Shown one piece after another: positions 26,401-35,782 of a DNA stretch of 64,000 nt. This stretch comes from Streptomyces coffeae (GTDB taxonomy: Bacteria > Actinomycetota > Actinomycetes > Streptomycetales > Streptomycetaceae): assembly GCF_016741875.1 (NCBI RefSeq), contig NZ_JAERRF010000003.1:372001-436000 (forward strand), written 5' to 3'. The translations under genes and the position numbers were made by a program. Position 1 is the first letter of the stretch. Each line of letters opens with the position of its first letter. The notes beneath the pieces were generated by a model, which made no database searches, was not told where the DNA came from, and saw nothing but the letters and a program-made list of their open reading frames with translations.

Positions 26401-27405
26401 ATGGAATCCGACAGCATCGACGACCTGGACCGGGCGCTGGTGTACGCCCTCCAGCTCGACGGGCGGGCTCCGTTCTCCCGGATCGCCGAGGTGCTGGGCG
26501 TGTCCGACCAGACCGTGGCGCGCCGCTACACCCGGCTGCGCACCACACGGACGATCCGGGTGCTGGGACTCACCGATCCCGCCGCGCTCGGTGAACTGGT
26601 CTGGCTGGTGCGGGTGCAGTGCATGCCGGACACCGCGGAGGCGGTGGCCGAGGCACTGGCCCGCCGCGAGGACACCTCATGGGTCAGCCTGATGTCCGAG
26701 GGCACCGAGGTGGTCGCGCTGACGCGGGCGGCCACCGAAGCGGACAGCGACACACTGCTGCTGCGCAAGCTGCCCCAGACGCCCCGGGTGGTGGGCGTGA
26801 GCGCACACTGCGTGCTGCATGAGTTCTACGGCGGCCCGCAGGGTCTGATCACCAAGTCCGGAGCGCTCACCGACGAGCAGGCCGAGCGGCTGCGGCTGCC
26901 CGAGCCGGACCGTTCGCGGGGCCCCCGCGGGCCGCTCGCCGCCGACGACCGCACGATGCTGAAGGTGCTCGCGCAGGACGGGCGGGCGCCACTGGCCCAA
27001 CTGGCCGCCGCCACCGGCTGGTCGCAGTCGACCGTCCGCCGTCGGCTCGCCGATCTGCGCGCGGACGGCACTCTCTACTTCGATGTCGACTACGATCACC
27101 GGGCGTTCCGGACGGGCATCGTCACCGCCCTGTGGCTGTCGGTGCCACCGTCGGAGCTGGAGGCCACCGGCCGGGCGCTCGCGGACCATCCGGAGGTGGC
27201 GTTCGCCTCTGCGACCACCGGCCCCAACAATCTGCTGGCCATCGTGGTCTGCGCGGATGCCCCGGCGTTCTACCGCTATCTGACGACGCGGATCGCCGCA
27301 CTGCCTGCCATACGGCATATGGAGAGCTCCCCCATGATCCGGAGGGTCAAGGGACCGGGGCCGCTGCCGGTCGCTCCACGCGGTGCGGCTCGGCGTCCCG
27401 CCTGA
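26401..27405 (+). CDS. Double Lrp/AsnC-family regulator
   Basis: 334 residues from an ATG at 26401. Two AsnC units are joined head to tail: HTH 1 near 8-50 (DDLDRALVYALQLDGRAPFSRIAEVLGVS) and HTH 2 near 180-222 (DDRTMLKVLAQDGRAPLAQLAAATGWS), each followed by a ligand-binding alpha/beta domain. Double AsnC proteins are common in actinobacteria. The divergent MFS exporter gene is the obvious candidate target. Confidence 0.88.
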   Translation: MESDSIDDLDRALVYALQLDGRAPFSRIAEVLGVSDQTVARRYTRLRTTRTIRVLGLTDPAALGELVWLVRVQCMPDTAEAVAEALARREDTSWVSLMSEGTEVVALTRAATEADSDTLLLRKLPQTPRVVGVSAHCVLHEFYGGPQGLITKSGALTDEQAERLRLPEPDRSRGPRGPLAADDRTMLKVLAQDGRAPLAQLAAATGWSQSTVRRRLADLRADGTLYFDVDYDHRAFRTGIVTALWLSVPPSELEATGRALADHPEVAFASATTGPNNLLAIVVCADAPAFYRYLTTRIAALPAIRHMESSPMIRRVKGPGPLPVAPRGAARRPA

Positions 27406-27560
27406 GCGGGGGTTCAGACGCCAATGTCCTTGGTGGCAGGGCGAGTTGGTAGAAAGCTCTGAATCCTGAATGGTTGAATTCTGTTCATCCAGACGACCGT
27501 ACAGATCTTGACGCTTGTCAGGGACCTGCCGAACTCTGAAGGCAGGTACTCCCCCCACTT

Positions 27561-27600
27561 CGCGCCATCGCCCCTCATCCACAGGGACAGTGATGGCGCG
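27561..27600. promoter_or_regulatory. Perfect 9-bp inverted repeat before phospholipase gene
   Basis: CGCGCCATC (27561-27569) and GATGGCGCG (27592-27600) are perfect complements 22 bp apart, ending 32 bp before the start codon. They could form a leader hairpin just upstream of the ribosome binding site or serve as an operator. A TTGACG at 27508-27513 is a possible -35. Confidence 0.5.
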
Positions 27601-27632
27601 TCACCAAGCAAAAGACGGAGGTAACCCCTCAT

Positions 27633-28082
27633 ATGCGTCGTCTTGCCATGAGTCTTGCCGCCACCGCGGTCACCGCGGCCGCCACCGTCGCCCTCGCCTC
27701 TCCCGCCCAGGCCGTACCCGCGGACAAACAGCAGGTGCTCGCCAGTTGGACCCAGACCAGCGCCGACAGCTACAACGCCTGGCTCTCGGCCCGCAACAAC
27801 CAAGGGGCCTGGGCCACCTACGCCTTCGACTGGTCGACCGACTATTGCAGCTCATCGCCCGACAACCCGTTCGGCTTCCCCTTCCAGACCGCCTGTGCCC
27901 GCCATGACTTCGGCTATCGCAACCACAAGGCGATGGGGATCTTCGACGCCAACAAGGCCCGGATCGACAGCGCCTTCTACGAGGACCTCAAGCGCGTCTG
28001 CAACAACTACGGCGGTGCCACCAAGGCCGCCTGCAACAGCACCGCGTGGACGTACTACCAGGCGGTGAAGATCCTGGGCTGA
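27633..28082 (+). CDS. Secreted prokaryotic phospholipase A2
   Basis: 149 residues from an ATG with GGAGG 11 nt upstream. The signal peptide spans about 1-27 (SPAQA-VPA). The mature 122 residues match the streptomycete PLA2 fold: catalytic pair H91-D92 in CARHDFGYRN, a calcium-site segment around FDWSTDYC, and cysteines at 72, 88 and two more near the C-terminus for two disulphides. The enzyme cleaves the sn-2 acyl chain of phospholipids outside the cell. It stands alone and is followed by a strong hairpin. Confidence 0.93.
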   Translation: MRRLAMSLAATAVTAAATVALASPAQAVPADKQQVLASWTQTSADSYNAWLSARNNQGAWATYAFDWSTDYCSSSPDNPFGFPFQTACARHDFGYRNHKAMGIFDANKARIDSAFYEDLKRVCNNYGGATKAACNSTAWTYYQAVKILG

Positions 28083-28119
28083 GCCCAGCGCAGCGGCTGA
28101 GCCCAGCGCCGTACCGACG

Positions 28120-28149
28120 CCGGGTGGCCCACCCCCGTGGGCCACCCGG
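28120..28149. terminator. Bidirectional terminator (phospholipase / HAD gene)
   Basis: CCGGGTGGCCCAC (28120-28132) and GTGGGCCACCCGG (28137-28149) form a perfect 13-bp stem with a CCCC loop, between two convergent genes. Its 3' end touches the stop codon region of the HAD gene. Confidence 0.8.
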
Positions 28150-28965
28150 TCAGCGTGACGCGATGGGGAAGAGCCGCTCCAGGACCACCGCGATCCCGTC
28201 CTCCGCGTTGGAGGCGGTGATCTCGTCGGCCACGGTCTTGAGCCCGTCGTGTGCGTTGGCCATCGCGACGCCGTGCCGCGCCCACTCCAGCATCGGGATG
28301 TCGTTGGGCATATCGCCGAAGGCGATGGTGTCGGCCGCCGTCACCTTCAGCCGCCGGGCGGCCAGCGACAGCCCGGTGGCCTTCGTCAGCCCCAGCGGCA
28401 GCAGCTCCACCAGACCGGTGCCCGCCACCGTCACCCCGACCAGCCCTCCGGCGGCGATCCGGGCGGCGTCCGCGAGCGCGTCGTCGTCCAGCCGGGGGTG
28501 CTGGATGTAGAGCTTGCTGATGGGCGCGGTCCAGAACGCGTCCGGGTCGGTGACGGAGGCGGGCTCCATGTCGTAACCCATCCGGTAACCGGGGCCGAAC
28601 AGTATCTCGCCGTCGAGACCGTCACGGGCCGCGGCCAGGGCCAGCGGGCCGATCTCCGCCTGGATCTTCTCCAGCGCCAGCACCGCCAGCTTGCGGTCCA
28701 GGGTGACGGAGGTCAGCAGCCGGTGCTCGCCCGCGTGGTAGAGCTGGGCGCCCTGCGAGCACACCGCGAGCCCCTGGTAACCGAGGTCGTCCAGTATGTG
28801 CCGGGCCACCGGCACGGTCCGCCCGGTGACGACGATGTGCGCGGCACCCGCGGCAGTGGCTGCTGCGAGCGCGGCACGCGTACGCGCCGAGACGGTGTGT
28901 GCGGGGCCCAGCAGGGTCCCGTCGAGGTCGGTGGCGATCAGTCGGTACGGCAGCGTCTCGCTCAC
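28150..28965 (-). CDS. HAD-superfamily phosphatase (Cof type), paralogue
   Basis: 271 residues; its GTG overlaps the serS stop (GTGA), so it is translationally coupled to serS. Motif I is DLDGTLLG near 12-19, motif II VVTGRT, a lysine in ISKLYI, and motif [13 protein letters not shown]. It is the same subgroup as the protein at 12955-13827. The substrate is probably a small phosphorylated metabolite; the link with serS is conserved context in streptomycetes as far as I recall, without known meaning. Confidence 0.88.
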   Translation of the reverse strand: MSETLPYRLIATDLDGTLLGPAHTVSARTRAALAAATAAGAAHIVVTGRTVPVARHILDDLGYQGLAVCSQGAQLYHAGEHRLLTSVTLDRKLAVLALEKIQAEIGPLALAAARDGLDGEILFGPGYRMGYDMEPASVTDPDAFWTAPISKLYIQHPRLDDDALADAARIAAGGLVGVTVAGTGLVELLPLGLTKATGLSLAARRLKVTAADTIAFGDMPNDIPMLEWARHGVAMANAHDGLKTVADEITASNAEDGIAVVLERLFPIASR

Positions 28966-30239
28966 CGGGTGACCGGTTCCAGCACCTCGCGTCCGCCCAG
29001 GAACGGCCGCAGCACCTCGGGCACCCGCACCGAGCCGTCGGCCTGCTGGTGGTTCTCCAGGATCGCGACGATCGTCCGGGTCACCGCGCACAGCGTGCCG
29101 TTGAGCGTGGCCAGCGGGCGCACCTTCTTGCCCTCGCGCATCCGGATCGACAGCCGGCGCGACTGGAACTCGGTGGTGTTGGACGTGGAGGTCAGCTCGC
29201 GGTACTTGCCCTGGGTCGGGATCCACGCCTCGCAGTCGAACTTCCGCGTGGCCGAGGAGCCCAGGTCACCCGAGGCCAGGTCGATCACCCGGAACGGCAG
29301 CTCCAGCGAGCTCAGCCACTGCTTCTCCCACTCCAGCAGCCGCTGGTGCTCGGCCTCGGCCTCCTCCGGGGTGGTGTAGACGAACATCTCCACCTTGTCG
29401 AACTGGTGCACCCGGAAGATGCCCCGGGTGTCCTTGCCGTACGACCCGGCCTCGCGGCGGAAGCAGGAGGAGAACCCGGCGTAGCGCCGCGGCAGTTCGC
29501 CCGCGTCCAGGATCTCGTCCATGTGGTAGGCGGCCAGCGGCACCTCGGAGGTGCCCACCAGATAGAGGTCGTCCTTGTCGAGGTGGTAGACGTCGTCCGC
29601 GGCCTGGCCGAGGAAGCCGGTGCCCTCCATGGCCTTCGGCTTGACCAGCGCCGGGGTGAGCACCGGGGTGAAGCCCGCCGCGGTGGCCTGCGCCATCGCC
29701 GCGTTCACCAAGGCGAACTCCAGCAGCGCGCCGACGCCCGTCAGGTAGTAGAAGCGGGAGCCGGAGACCTTGGCGCCGCGCTCGGTGTCGATCGCGCCGA
29801 GCAGCTCGCCGAGCTCCAGGTGGTCCTTGGGGGTGATGCCCTCGGCCGCGAAGTCGCGCGGGGTACCGATCGTCTCCAGGACGCGGAAGTCGTCCTCGCC
29901 GCCCACCGGGACCTCCGGGTGGACGAGGTTGCCCAGCTGGATCAGCAGCCGCTGGGTCTCCTCGGCGGCCTCGTCCTGCTCGGCGTCGGCCGCCTTGACC
30001 GCCGCGGACAGCTCGCCCGCCTTCTTGAGCAGCTCGGCCTTTTCGTCGCCGGTGGCCTTGGGGATGAGCTTGCCGAGCGACTTCTGCTCGGCGCGCAGCT
30101 CGTCGAAGCGGACACTGGAGGACCTGCGCCGCTCGTCGGCGGTCAGGAGCGCGTCGACGAGGCCGACGTCCTCTCCACGAGCGCGCTGGGAGGCGCGCAC
30201 ACGATCGGGGTCCTCACGGAGCAGGCGAAGGTCAATCAC
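28962..30239 (-). CDS. serS: Seryl-tRNA synthetase
   Basis: 425 residues from the ATG ([18 protein letters not shown]). The N-terminal coiled-coil arm (about 30-110) that grips the long variable arm of tRNA-Ser is followed by the class II core: motif 2 around [18 protein letters not shown] and motif 3 around [17 protein letters not shown]. It charges tRNA-Ser with serine and also starts selenocysteine charging where that exists. A -10-like TAACCT lies 6 nt before the start, so it may be leaderless. Confidence 0.97.
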   Translation of the reverse strand: MIDLRLLREDPDRVRASQRARGEDVGLVDALLTADERRRSSSVRFDELRAEQKSLGKLIPKATGDEKAELLKKAGELSAAVKAADAEQDEAAEETQRLLIQLGNLVHPEVPVGGEDDFRVLETIGTPRDFAAEGITPKDHLELGELLGAIDTERGAKVSGSRFYYLTGVGALLEFALVNAAMAQATAAGFTPVLTPALVKPKAMEGTGFLGQAADDVYHLDKDDLYLVGTSEVPLAAYHMDEILDAGELPRRYAGFSSCFRREAGSYGKDTRGIFRVHQFDKVEMFVYTTPEEAEAEHQRLLEWEKQWLSSLELPFRVIDLASGDLGSSATRKFDCEAWIPTQGKYRELTSTSNTTEFQSRRLSIRMREGKKVRPLATLNGTLCAVTRTIVAILENHQQADGSVRVPEVLRPFLGGREVLEPVTR

Positions 30240-30245
30240 CCCACC

Positions 30246-30251
30246 AGGTTA
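30246..30251 (-). promoter_or_regulatory. Possible -10 of leaderless serS transcript
   Basis: On the minus strand TAACCT ends 6 nt before the serS ATG; no Shine-Dalgarno sequence is found between them. Confidence 0.4.
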
Positions 30252-30442
30252 CCGGTGTGACCTCGCGCCCTCGACGCGATATTCCTTTGTGTCCTTATTT
30301 GCACCTTTTAGTGGCTGTGGGAAACCGGGGGAATTTCTGTGACGCCCGTCGTCAAGGAATACGTATGCATTCCCCGAAAAGGGGCAAAGTGAAGGGTTCG
30401 GGATGACGGTTTTCCTTGCGCGCGGGGCGAGTTGACCGCGGG

Positions 30443-30741
30443 TTGTCCACAGGGGGCGGGCCGGGTGCCATGAGTTATCCACAGCCTGTGTGTGAGATCT
30501 GTGGATGTCGAGGTGATCATTTGGTCCGGCGAGTGCTCGGCGATGGATTCCCCTATCAAACCTCGTTCACACACTCTTTGAGAGGGGAATGGCTCACTCC
30601 AAAGAGTTGATCAATCGAATTGTGGTGACGGATACCCTCTGTCCGGTGATGGCGAGGAATGGGTCGACTGCGGCGATCTGTCGACAATGTCGGACTGGTC
30701 TGTCGACTTATCCCCAGCGGACGGGCGCAGCCTGTGGATAA
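30443..30741. promoter_or_regulatory. Cluster of DnaA boxes outside oriC
   Basis: Three perfect 9-mers occur: TTGTCCACA at 30443-30451 (+), TTATCCACA at 30475-30483 (+) and TTATCCACA at 30733-30741 (-). Three near matches lie between them: 30500-30508 (-, 7/9), TTGTCGACA at 30679-30687 (-, 8/9) and TTATCCCCA at 30708-30716 (+, 8/9). No dnaA or dnaN gene and no dense AT-rich unwinding stretch is present, so this is not oriC itself. Streptomyces chromosomes are known to carry DnaA-box clusters that titrate DnaA; this fits that class. Confidence 0.8.
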
Positions 30742-30790
30742 CTTTCCCCGTCACCCTGGGGACGGCGCCGTCAACCGGCGTCCGCGAAGT

Positions 30791-31726
30791 TCAGGCCCGC
30801 CCGTCCTGGCAGCGCGCCAGCCACTCCGCCGCCTCCGTGAACGCCTCGTCCGAGGTGCCGTGCCGCAGCGGCGCGATCTCCGCCGGCTCCACGCCCGCCC
30901 GCGGATACGAGCCCAGGAAGCGCACCTTCGGGCAGATCCGCTTCAGCCCCATCAGCGCCGAGCCCACCCGCCGGTCGGTGATGTGCCCCTCGCAGTCCAC
31001 CGAGAAGCAGTAGCGGCCGATGCCCTCCCCGGTCGGGCGGGATTCGATCCGCATCAGGTTGACCCCGCGCGCCGCGTACTCCTGGAGCAGCTCCAGCAGC
31101 GCACCCGGGTGGTCGTCGCCGAGCCAGATCACCACGGACGTCTTGTCCGCGCCGGTCCGGGCGGCGGGCCGCGCGGGACGGCCGACCAGCACAAAGCGGG
31201 TCATCGCGTTCTGCGCGTCATGGATGTCGGTGACCAGCGGCTCCAGAGCGTACCTCGGCGCCGCGAACTCGCCCGCGAACGCCGCGTCGTACCGCCCCTC
31301 CTGCACCAGCCGGGCACCGTCCGCGTTGGAGGCCGCGGACTCCCACTGGGCGTCCGGCAGATTCCCCGCCAGCCAGTTGCGCACCTGCGGCTGGGCGACC
31401 GGATGCCCGGTCACCGTCTTGACGTCCGTCAGCGCCGTGCCCGGCCGGACCAGCAGCGCGAAGCTGATCGAGAGCAGCACCTCGCGGTAGATCATCAGCG
31501 GTTCGCCGGCGGCCAGCTCGTCGAGGGTCGCGTTGACCCCGCCCTCCACCGAGTTCTCGATCGGCACCAGGGAGGCCGCCGCCGCGCCGGTGCGCACGGC
31601 GTCCAGGGCGGCCGGGACCGAGACCATGGGGACCAGCTCGCGCGTGGCGGCCTCCGGCATGGACCGCAGCGCGGCCTCGGTGAAGGTGCCCTCGGGGCCC
31701 AGGTACGTATAGCGGTTGGCCGACAT
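30791..31726 (-). CDS. pheA: Prephenate dehydratase
   Basis: 311 residues from the ATG at 31726 with GGGAG upstream. It turns prephenate into phenylpyruvate in phenylalanine synthesis. The start YTYLGPEGTFTEAAL, the block VPIENSVEGGVNATLDEL, and the catalytic NAMTRFVLVG are present. A C-terminal ACT domain contains GALLELLQEYAARGVNLMRI followed by the ESRP motif that binds phenylalanine for feedback inhibition. There is no chorismate mutase domain, as is usual in actinobacteria. Confidence 0.96.
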   Translation of the reverse strand: MSANRYTYLGPEGTFTEAALRSMPEAATRELVPMVSVPAALDAVRTGAAAASLVPIENSVEGGVNATLDELAAGEPLMIYREVLLSISFALLVRPGTALTDVKTVTGHPVAQPQVRNWLAGNLPDAQWESAASNADGARLVQEGRYDAAFAGEFAAPRYALEPLVTDIHDAQNAMTRFVLVGRPARPAARTGADKTSVVIWLGDDHPGALLELLQEYAARGVNLMRIESRPTGEGIGRYCFSVDCEGHITDRRVGSALMGLKRICPKVRFLGSYPRAGVEPAEIAPLRHGTSDEAFTEAAEWLARCQDGRA

Positions 31727-31883
31727 CACGGTGGCTCCCTGTGATCTGACGAGAACTGCCACGATACCCAGCGGCACCCGCACGGCGCCCACGACCGGGG
31801 ACAGCCCGCGGGCCGGGAGGCCCGGCGGTTCCGCGGGATCCAACGGTTCCGCGGGATCCCGCGGATCGGGCGGATTCGGCGGC

Positions 31884-33197
31884 TCATCCTTCCAAGAGTG
31901 CCTGACCGACGTACTCTCCCGGAGCGCAGCCGCCCGGCACCGCGAACAGCGCGCTCGCCTCGTGCCGCAGGAAGCGCGAGAGATCGTCGCCCAGGTCCAG
32001 CTTCCGCTGCACCGGAACGAACCCCTTCATCGGATCCGCCTGCCAGGCGATGAACAGCAGCCCGGCGTCCGGCGCCCCGTCCTCGCGGAATCCGTCGTGG
32101 TACGAGAAGGGCCGCCGCAGCATGGCCGCGCCCTGGTTCGACGCGGGCGCCGCCACCCGGACATGAGCCGCCCCGGCGATGGCCAGCGAGCCGTCCCCGT
32201 TCACCTTGTCCAGCCGGACGGGAGTGTCCTCCGCACCGCCGGACAGCGGGGCGCCGTCGGACTTGCGGCGTCCGACCACCTTCTCCTGGCGCTCCAGGGA
32301 GAGGTGGTCCCAGGAGTCCAGCAGCATCCGGATCCGCCGGACCACCGCGTAGGAGCCGTGTGCCATCCAGGCGGGTTCGCCCGTCGCGGGCACGAAGATC
32401 CGCCGCTGGAAGTCCTCGTCCGACGGCTTGGGGTTGTTGGTGCCGTCGATCTGGCCCATCAGATTGCGGGCCGTCATGGGATGGCCGGTGGCGCCGGGGG
32501 TGCGGTTGAAGCCGTTCATCTGCCAGCGCAGCCTGGCCGTGCCGCGCGCCTCGCGCTGGAGCGCGCGCAGCGCGTGGAAGGCGACGAGCCCGTCGTTGGC
32601 GCCGATCTGGATCCACAGATCGCCGTTGCTGCGTCCCGCCTCCAGGGCGTCCGAGGCGAAGTCGGGCAGCGGAGCCAGCGCCTCCGGCAGCTGCTCCTTC
32701 AGCCCCGCCCGGCCGAAGAAGGTCCGGCCGAAACCGAAGGTGACGGTGAGGGCGGAAGGGCCCGCGTCGAGCGCGATCCCGGTGTCGTCCGGCGGCGCCT
32801 CGCCCTCGGTCAGCTGTCCGGCCGTCCTCGACCAGCGGCGCAGCAGCGCGGCGGCCGCCTTGCGGTCCGCGCCGGGGGCCAGGTCGAAGGCCACCAGATG
32901 GCCGTGGGCCTGGAGCGGGGTGGTGATCCCCGCCTGGTGTCTGCCGTGGAAGGACACGGTGGTGCTGCCCACCGAGGTGAGCGGCTCCGGATCCGAGCGC
33001 GTGGCCTCGGCGGCGTACGCACCGGCGGCGCCGCCCGCCACCAGCCCGGCCGCGCCCGCGGCGCCCGCCGTGCCCAGCAGACGGCGCCGGGAGATCCGCG
33101 CGCCGGGGCTCGGCGACGAGTCCTGCGGGGAGTCCGTCCGGCCGTCCTTCCCGGGGTTGTCTTCCGGCTCTCGCCGAGTGGGCTGCTGAGTGCTCAT
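31884..33197 (-). CDS. dtpA: DyP-type haem peroxidase, Tat-exported (DtpA-like)
   Basis: 437 residues; the ATG overlaps the copCD stop (ATGA). A twin-arginine signal (RRR at 37-39 in SRRRLLGTAG, hydrophobic 40-65) sends the folded haem protein outside. The GxxDG motif is in GQIDGTNNP and the distal/proximal region includes GSYAVVRRIRM and the late SYHDGF. In S. lividans the homologue DtpA works with the Sco and EcuC copper chaperones encoded by the same operon and supports maturation of the copper oxidase GlxA. The same role is inferred here from the identical gene order. Confidence 0.93.
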   Translation of the reverse strand: MSTQQPTRREPEDNPGKDGRTDSPQDSSPSPGARISRRRLLGTAGAAGAAGLVAGGAAGAYAAEATRSDPEPLTSVGSTTVSFHGRHQAGITTPLQAHGHLVAFDLAPGADRKAAAALLRRWSRTAGQLTEGEAPPDDTGIALDAGPSALTVTFGFGRTFFGRAGLKEQLPEALAPLPDFASDALEAGRSNGDLWIQIGANDGLVAFHALRALQREARGTARLRWQMNGFNRTPGATGHPMTARNLMGQIDGTNNPKPSDEDFQRRIFVPATGEPAWMAHGSYAVVRRIRMLLDSWDHLSLERQEKVVGRRKSDGAPLSGGAEDTPVRLDKVNGDGSLAIAGAAHVRVAAPASNQGAAMLRRPFSYHDGFREDGAPDAGLLFIAWQADPMKGFVPVQRKLDLGDDLSRFLRHEASALFAVPGGCAPGEYVGQALLEG

Positions 33198-35260
33198 TGC
33201 GCGATCTTCACGTTCTTGGTCTCCGTCACCTGGTCGATGTCGGAGGTGCGTACGGTCAGGGAGATCCGCCAGTCGCCACCCAGGGGCAGCCGCACATTCG
33301 CGGTGCTCCAGTGTCCGGTGGACAGGTGGTTCAGCGATACCCGGAGCGGCCCGATGGCCTTCTCCTTGAGGGTCAGGGACAGCTTGACCTCCTCGGCGTC
33401 CACGGGCCGGTCGGCCCGGTCGAGGAGGAAGACATGGAGCGTGTTGTCCCCGGCGAGCGCCGGGTCGAGCATGACCACGGCCTTGCCGCTGCCGCTCTTG
33501 CTCCCGGTGTTGTACGGGATCTCCACGCTCGCCGGGTCGACGCCCAGCGGATCGGGCGCGGCAGCGGCGGCGGGCTGCCCGGTCTCGGCCCGGCCGGGCT
33601 GGGTGCCGCTGAGCACGGTGGCCACCGCGAGCAGCACCACGGCCACGACCGTTTCGGCCAGCACCGAGCGGCGCAGTCCGCTGCGCACCGGATCGGCGTC
33701 CCGCTTGCGCTGGGTGGCGGTCTTGTCGATGGCGGCGCGCTGGCGGGCGAGCTGGGCGGTGCGTACGGGGTCGTCCGCGGCGTCGGTGTCGGTGCCGTCC
33801 TCCGATGCGTCGCCCTTCCCGGCGGAGCCGGAGTCGGCGTCGGCGGTACGGCCCGCCCGTCCGGCCGACGCGGCCGCCGTGACCTTCGCCTTGGTCGTGG
33901 CGTCCGCTGCCTCGTCGCCCGTCTCGGCGTCGTTCTCCGCGGCGTCCATCAGACGGCGCGTCCAGCGGCGCGAGACCGCGGCGATTCCCACCAGTACCGC
34001 CATCAGACCGACCTTGACCAGCAGCCACTTCCCGTATTCGGTGCCGGTCAGTGCCTTCCACGAACCCACCTGGCGCCACGACTGGTAGAGGCCGGTGAGC
34101 ACCAGCGCCACCACCGAGCCGAAGGCCAGCCGGGAGAAGCGGCGCACCGCCGTCCGCCCGACCGGTTCGCCCGCGCGGAGTGCCACCGCCAGTGACGCCA
34201 GGCCGCCCAGCCACACCCCGACCGCGAGCAGATGGACCACGTCCACCGGCATCGCCAGCTCCTTCTGGAGGCCGACGGAGGCGTGTTCGGCCATCGCCCA
34301 GGTCGCGGCCAGCCCGACCGCGACCACCGTGCCGCCGAAGCCGAGCCCGAAGGCCAGGTCCTGACGGCGCCCGTGGTCGAGCTCCGCGTAACTCTCGTCA
34401 TCGCCCGCCGCCTTCGCCGCCTCGGCCTCCTCGGTGCGCCGGGTGTATGTACCGAAGAGCACCGCCAGGAAGACCGCCGCCGCGCCGAGCAGCAGCAGCC
34501 GCGACAGCATCGCCGCGCCCGGTTTGGTCGCCAGCACATCACCGAGCCCGCCGAGGTCGAAGACCGCGCCGATCCCCTTGCCGTCGGTGTACGGGCCGCG
34601 CAGCAGCAACAGCGCCAGGGTGGCGGCGAAGAGCGTCACCCAGCCACCGACGGCGATCTTGCGGACCGACCGCGAGGAGCGGCAGACCCCGGCGAATACA
34701 CTCGCGCCGAGCAGGGCCGCGAAACCGCCGTAGGCCGCGTAGCGCCCGATCCCGTACAGCGTGCCGACCGTGGTGTCGGACTCCCCGCCCTTGGACACCT
34801 TGACGTTGGTCTTGGACGGGGCGCCGATGGAGAAGGTGACCGCGCCGTTGACCGGGTGGCTGTCCTCCGAGACCACCTTCCACGCCACCGTGAACGTGCC
34901 GTCCGGCAGCCCGGAGTGCAGCCTGATCGCGGCGGTCGAGGTCTTGCCGTCCACATGGCCGGGCTTCCCGGTGTCCACGCGCTTGCCCTTGGGGTCGAGC
35001 ACACGCACCGAGTCGTCGGAGAGCAGCACACCCTCCGAGAAGTTCAGCGTGACCTCCGAGGGCGCGGCCTTCACCACCGATCCATCGCGCGGGTCGGTCG
35101 AGGTGAGCGTGGCGTGCGCGGACGCGGTGTTCGCGCCGACGGTCAGCGCGCACAGCAGCGCGGCGAGCAGGGTCGCGCAGACCGCCGTCAGCCGCCGGGC
35201 GGTGAGGGAGACGGTGGTCCTGGCGGCCCCTGCGGAGGTCGGGAAGGTCAGCGAGGGCAT
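33194..35260 (-). CDS. CopC-CopD fusion copper protein (YcnJ-like)
   Basis: 688 residues. A signal peptide ends near ASA and exposes HATL at the mature N-terminus, the copper-binding start of CopC; a second ligand lies in SEDSHPVNG. The CopC domain (about 48-140) is followed by a CopD membrane domain with eight or so helices, including the histidine-bearing segments AEHASVGL and VDVVHLLAVGVW. An acidic, Ala/Thr-rich cytoplasmic loop (about 430-500) and a C-terminal FixH/YtkA-like extracytoplasmic domain complete it. It is expected to bind and import copper. It follows the PCu(A)C gene by 6 nt. Confidence 0.9.
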   Translation of the reverse strand: MPSLTFPTSAGAARTTVSLTARRLTAVCATLLAALLCALTVGANTASAHATLTSTDPRDGSVVKAAPSEVTLNFSEGVLLSDDSVRVLDPKGKRVDTGKPGHVDGKTSTAAIRLHSGLPDGTFTVAWKVVSEDSHPVNGAVTFSIGAPSKTNVKVSKGGESDTTVGTLYGIGRYAAYGGFAALLGASVFAGVCRSSRSVRKIAVGGWVTLFAATLALLLLRGPYTDGKGIGAVFDLGGLGDVLATKPGAAMLSRLLLLGAAAVFLAVLFGTYTRRTEEAEAAKAAGDDESYAELDHGRRQDLAFGLGFGGTVVAVGLAATWAMAEHASVGLQKELAMPVDVVHLLAVGVWLGGLASLAVALRAGEPVGRTAVRRFSRLAFGSVVALVLTGLYQSWRQVGSWKALTGTEYGKWLLVKVGLMAVLVGIAAVSRRWTRRLMDAAENDAETGDEAADATTKAKVTAAASAGRAGRTADADSGSAGKGDASEDGTDTDAADDPVRTAQLARQRAAIDKTATQRKRDADPVRSGLRRSVLAETVVAVVLLAVATVLSGTQPGRAETGQPAAAAAPDPLGVDPASVEIPYNTGSKSGSGKAVVMLDPALAGDNTLHVFLLDRADRPVDAEEVKLSLTLKEKAIGPLRVSLNHLSTGHWSTANVRLPLGGDWRISLTVRTSDIDQVTETKNVKIAQ

Positions 35261-35266
35261 CGGGCG

Positions 35267-35782
35267 TCAGTCCTTGGGGCGGTACGTCGTCGGCTCGACC
35301 GGGACTTTGATCTCGATGGGGTCGGAGTTCGCGAAATGCAGCGTGAACTCGACCTTCTCACCGACCTTGGGCCGGTGGGTCAGTTTTGTCAGCATCAGAT
35401 GATCTCCGCCGCTGGCCAGCTCCAGCCGCCCGTTCGCCGGGACGTCCAGCGAACTCACCTGCTTCATCCGGTTGTCCGCGGTGTGGTGCAGCGTGATGTC
35501 GTAGGCGAGCGGGGTGGTGACGGAGGTCAGCTTGTCCGCGCCGGCGCCGGCGTTCCGTACGGTGAAGAAGCCCGCGGCCATGTCGTCCATCGACGGCCGG
35601 GGGAGATACGCACCGCTGACGGACAGCTTCGGACGGCCGCCGCCGTCCTTTCCTTCCGCGCCGCTCCCGCCGCCGTTCCCGCCGCCGTCCCCGTCACCGG
35701 ATCCGCAGGCGGCGATCGCCGCGGACAGACCGAGGGCGAGCGCCGCGGCGACGGTCCTGCGGAGAGGTGTGCCGCCGGTCAC
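35267..35782 (-). CDS. ecuC: Copper chaperone PCu(A)C lipoprotein (EcuC-like)
   Basis: 171 residues from a GTG that overlaps the sco stop (GTGA). A lipobox with C26 (AAIAAC) anchors it to the outer face of the membrane, followed by a Gly-rich linker. The PCu(A)C domain holds M-x21-H-x-M, that is RMKQV to DHLML, with histidines in TLHHTA a few residues before the methionine; the usual H-x10-M spacing is not kept. It hands Cu(I) to Sco and to cuproenzymes outside the cell. Confidence 0.88.
   Translation of the reverse strand: MTGGTPLRRTVAAALALGLSAAIAACGSGDGDGGGNGGGSGAEGKDGGGRPKLSVSGAYLPRPSMDDMAAGFFTVRNAGAGADKLTSVTTPLAYDITLHHTADNRMKQVSSLDVPANGRLELASGGDHLMLTKLTHRPKVGEKVEFTLHFANSDPIEIKVPVEPTTYRPKD

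Larger units (their letters stand above)
30240..30790. other. 551-bp gene-free region between serS and pheA
   Basis: No convincing gene was found. The left third is AT-richer than its surroundings and should hold the serS promoter. The right two thirds contain the DnaA-box cluster at 30443-30741. The open frames here carry no recognisable domain. Confidence 0.6.

Noticed and set aside
30308..30610. Small frames on both strands in the serS-pheA gap
   Set aside because: No ribosome binding sites or recognisable domains, and the bases are better explained by DnaA boxes and promoters.
30443..30741. DnaA boxes as the replication origin itself
   Set aside because: oriC in Streptomyces lies between dnaA and dnaN and has many more boxes; neither gene is here.
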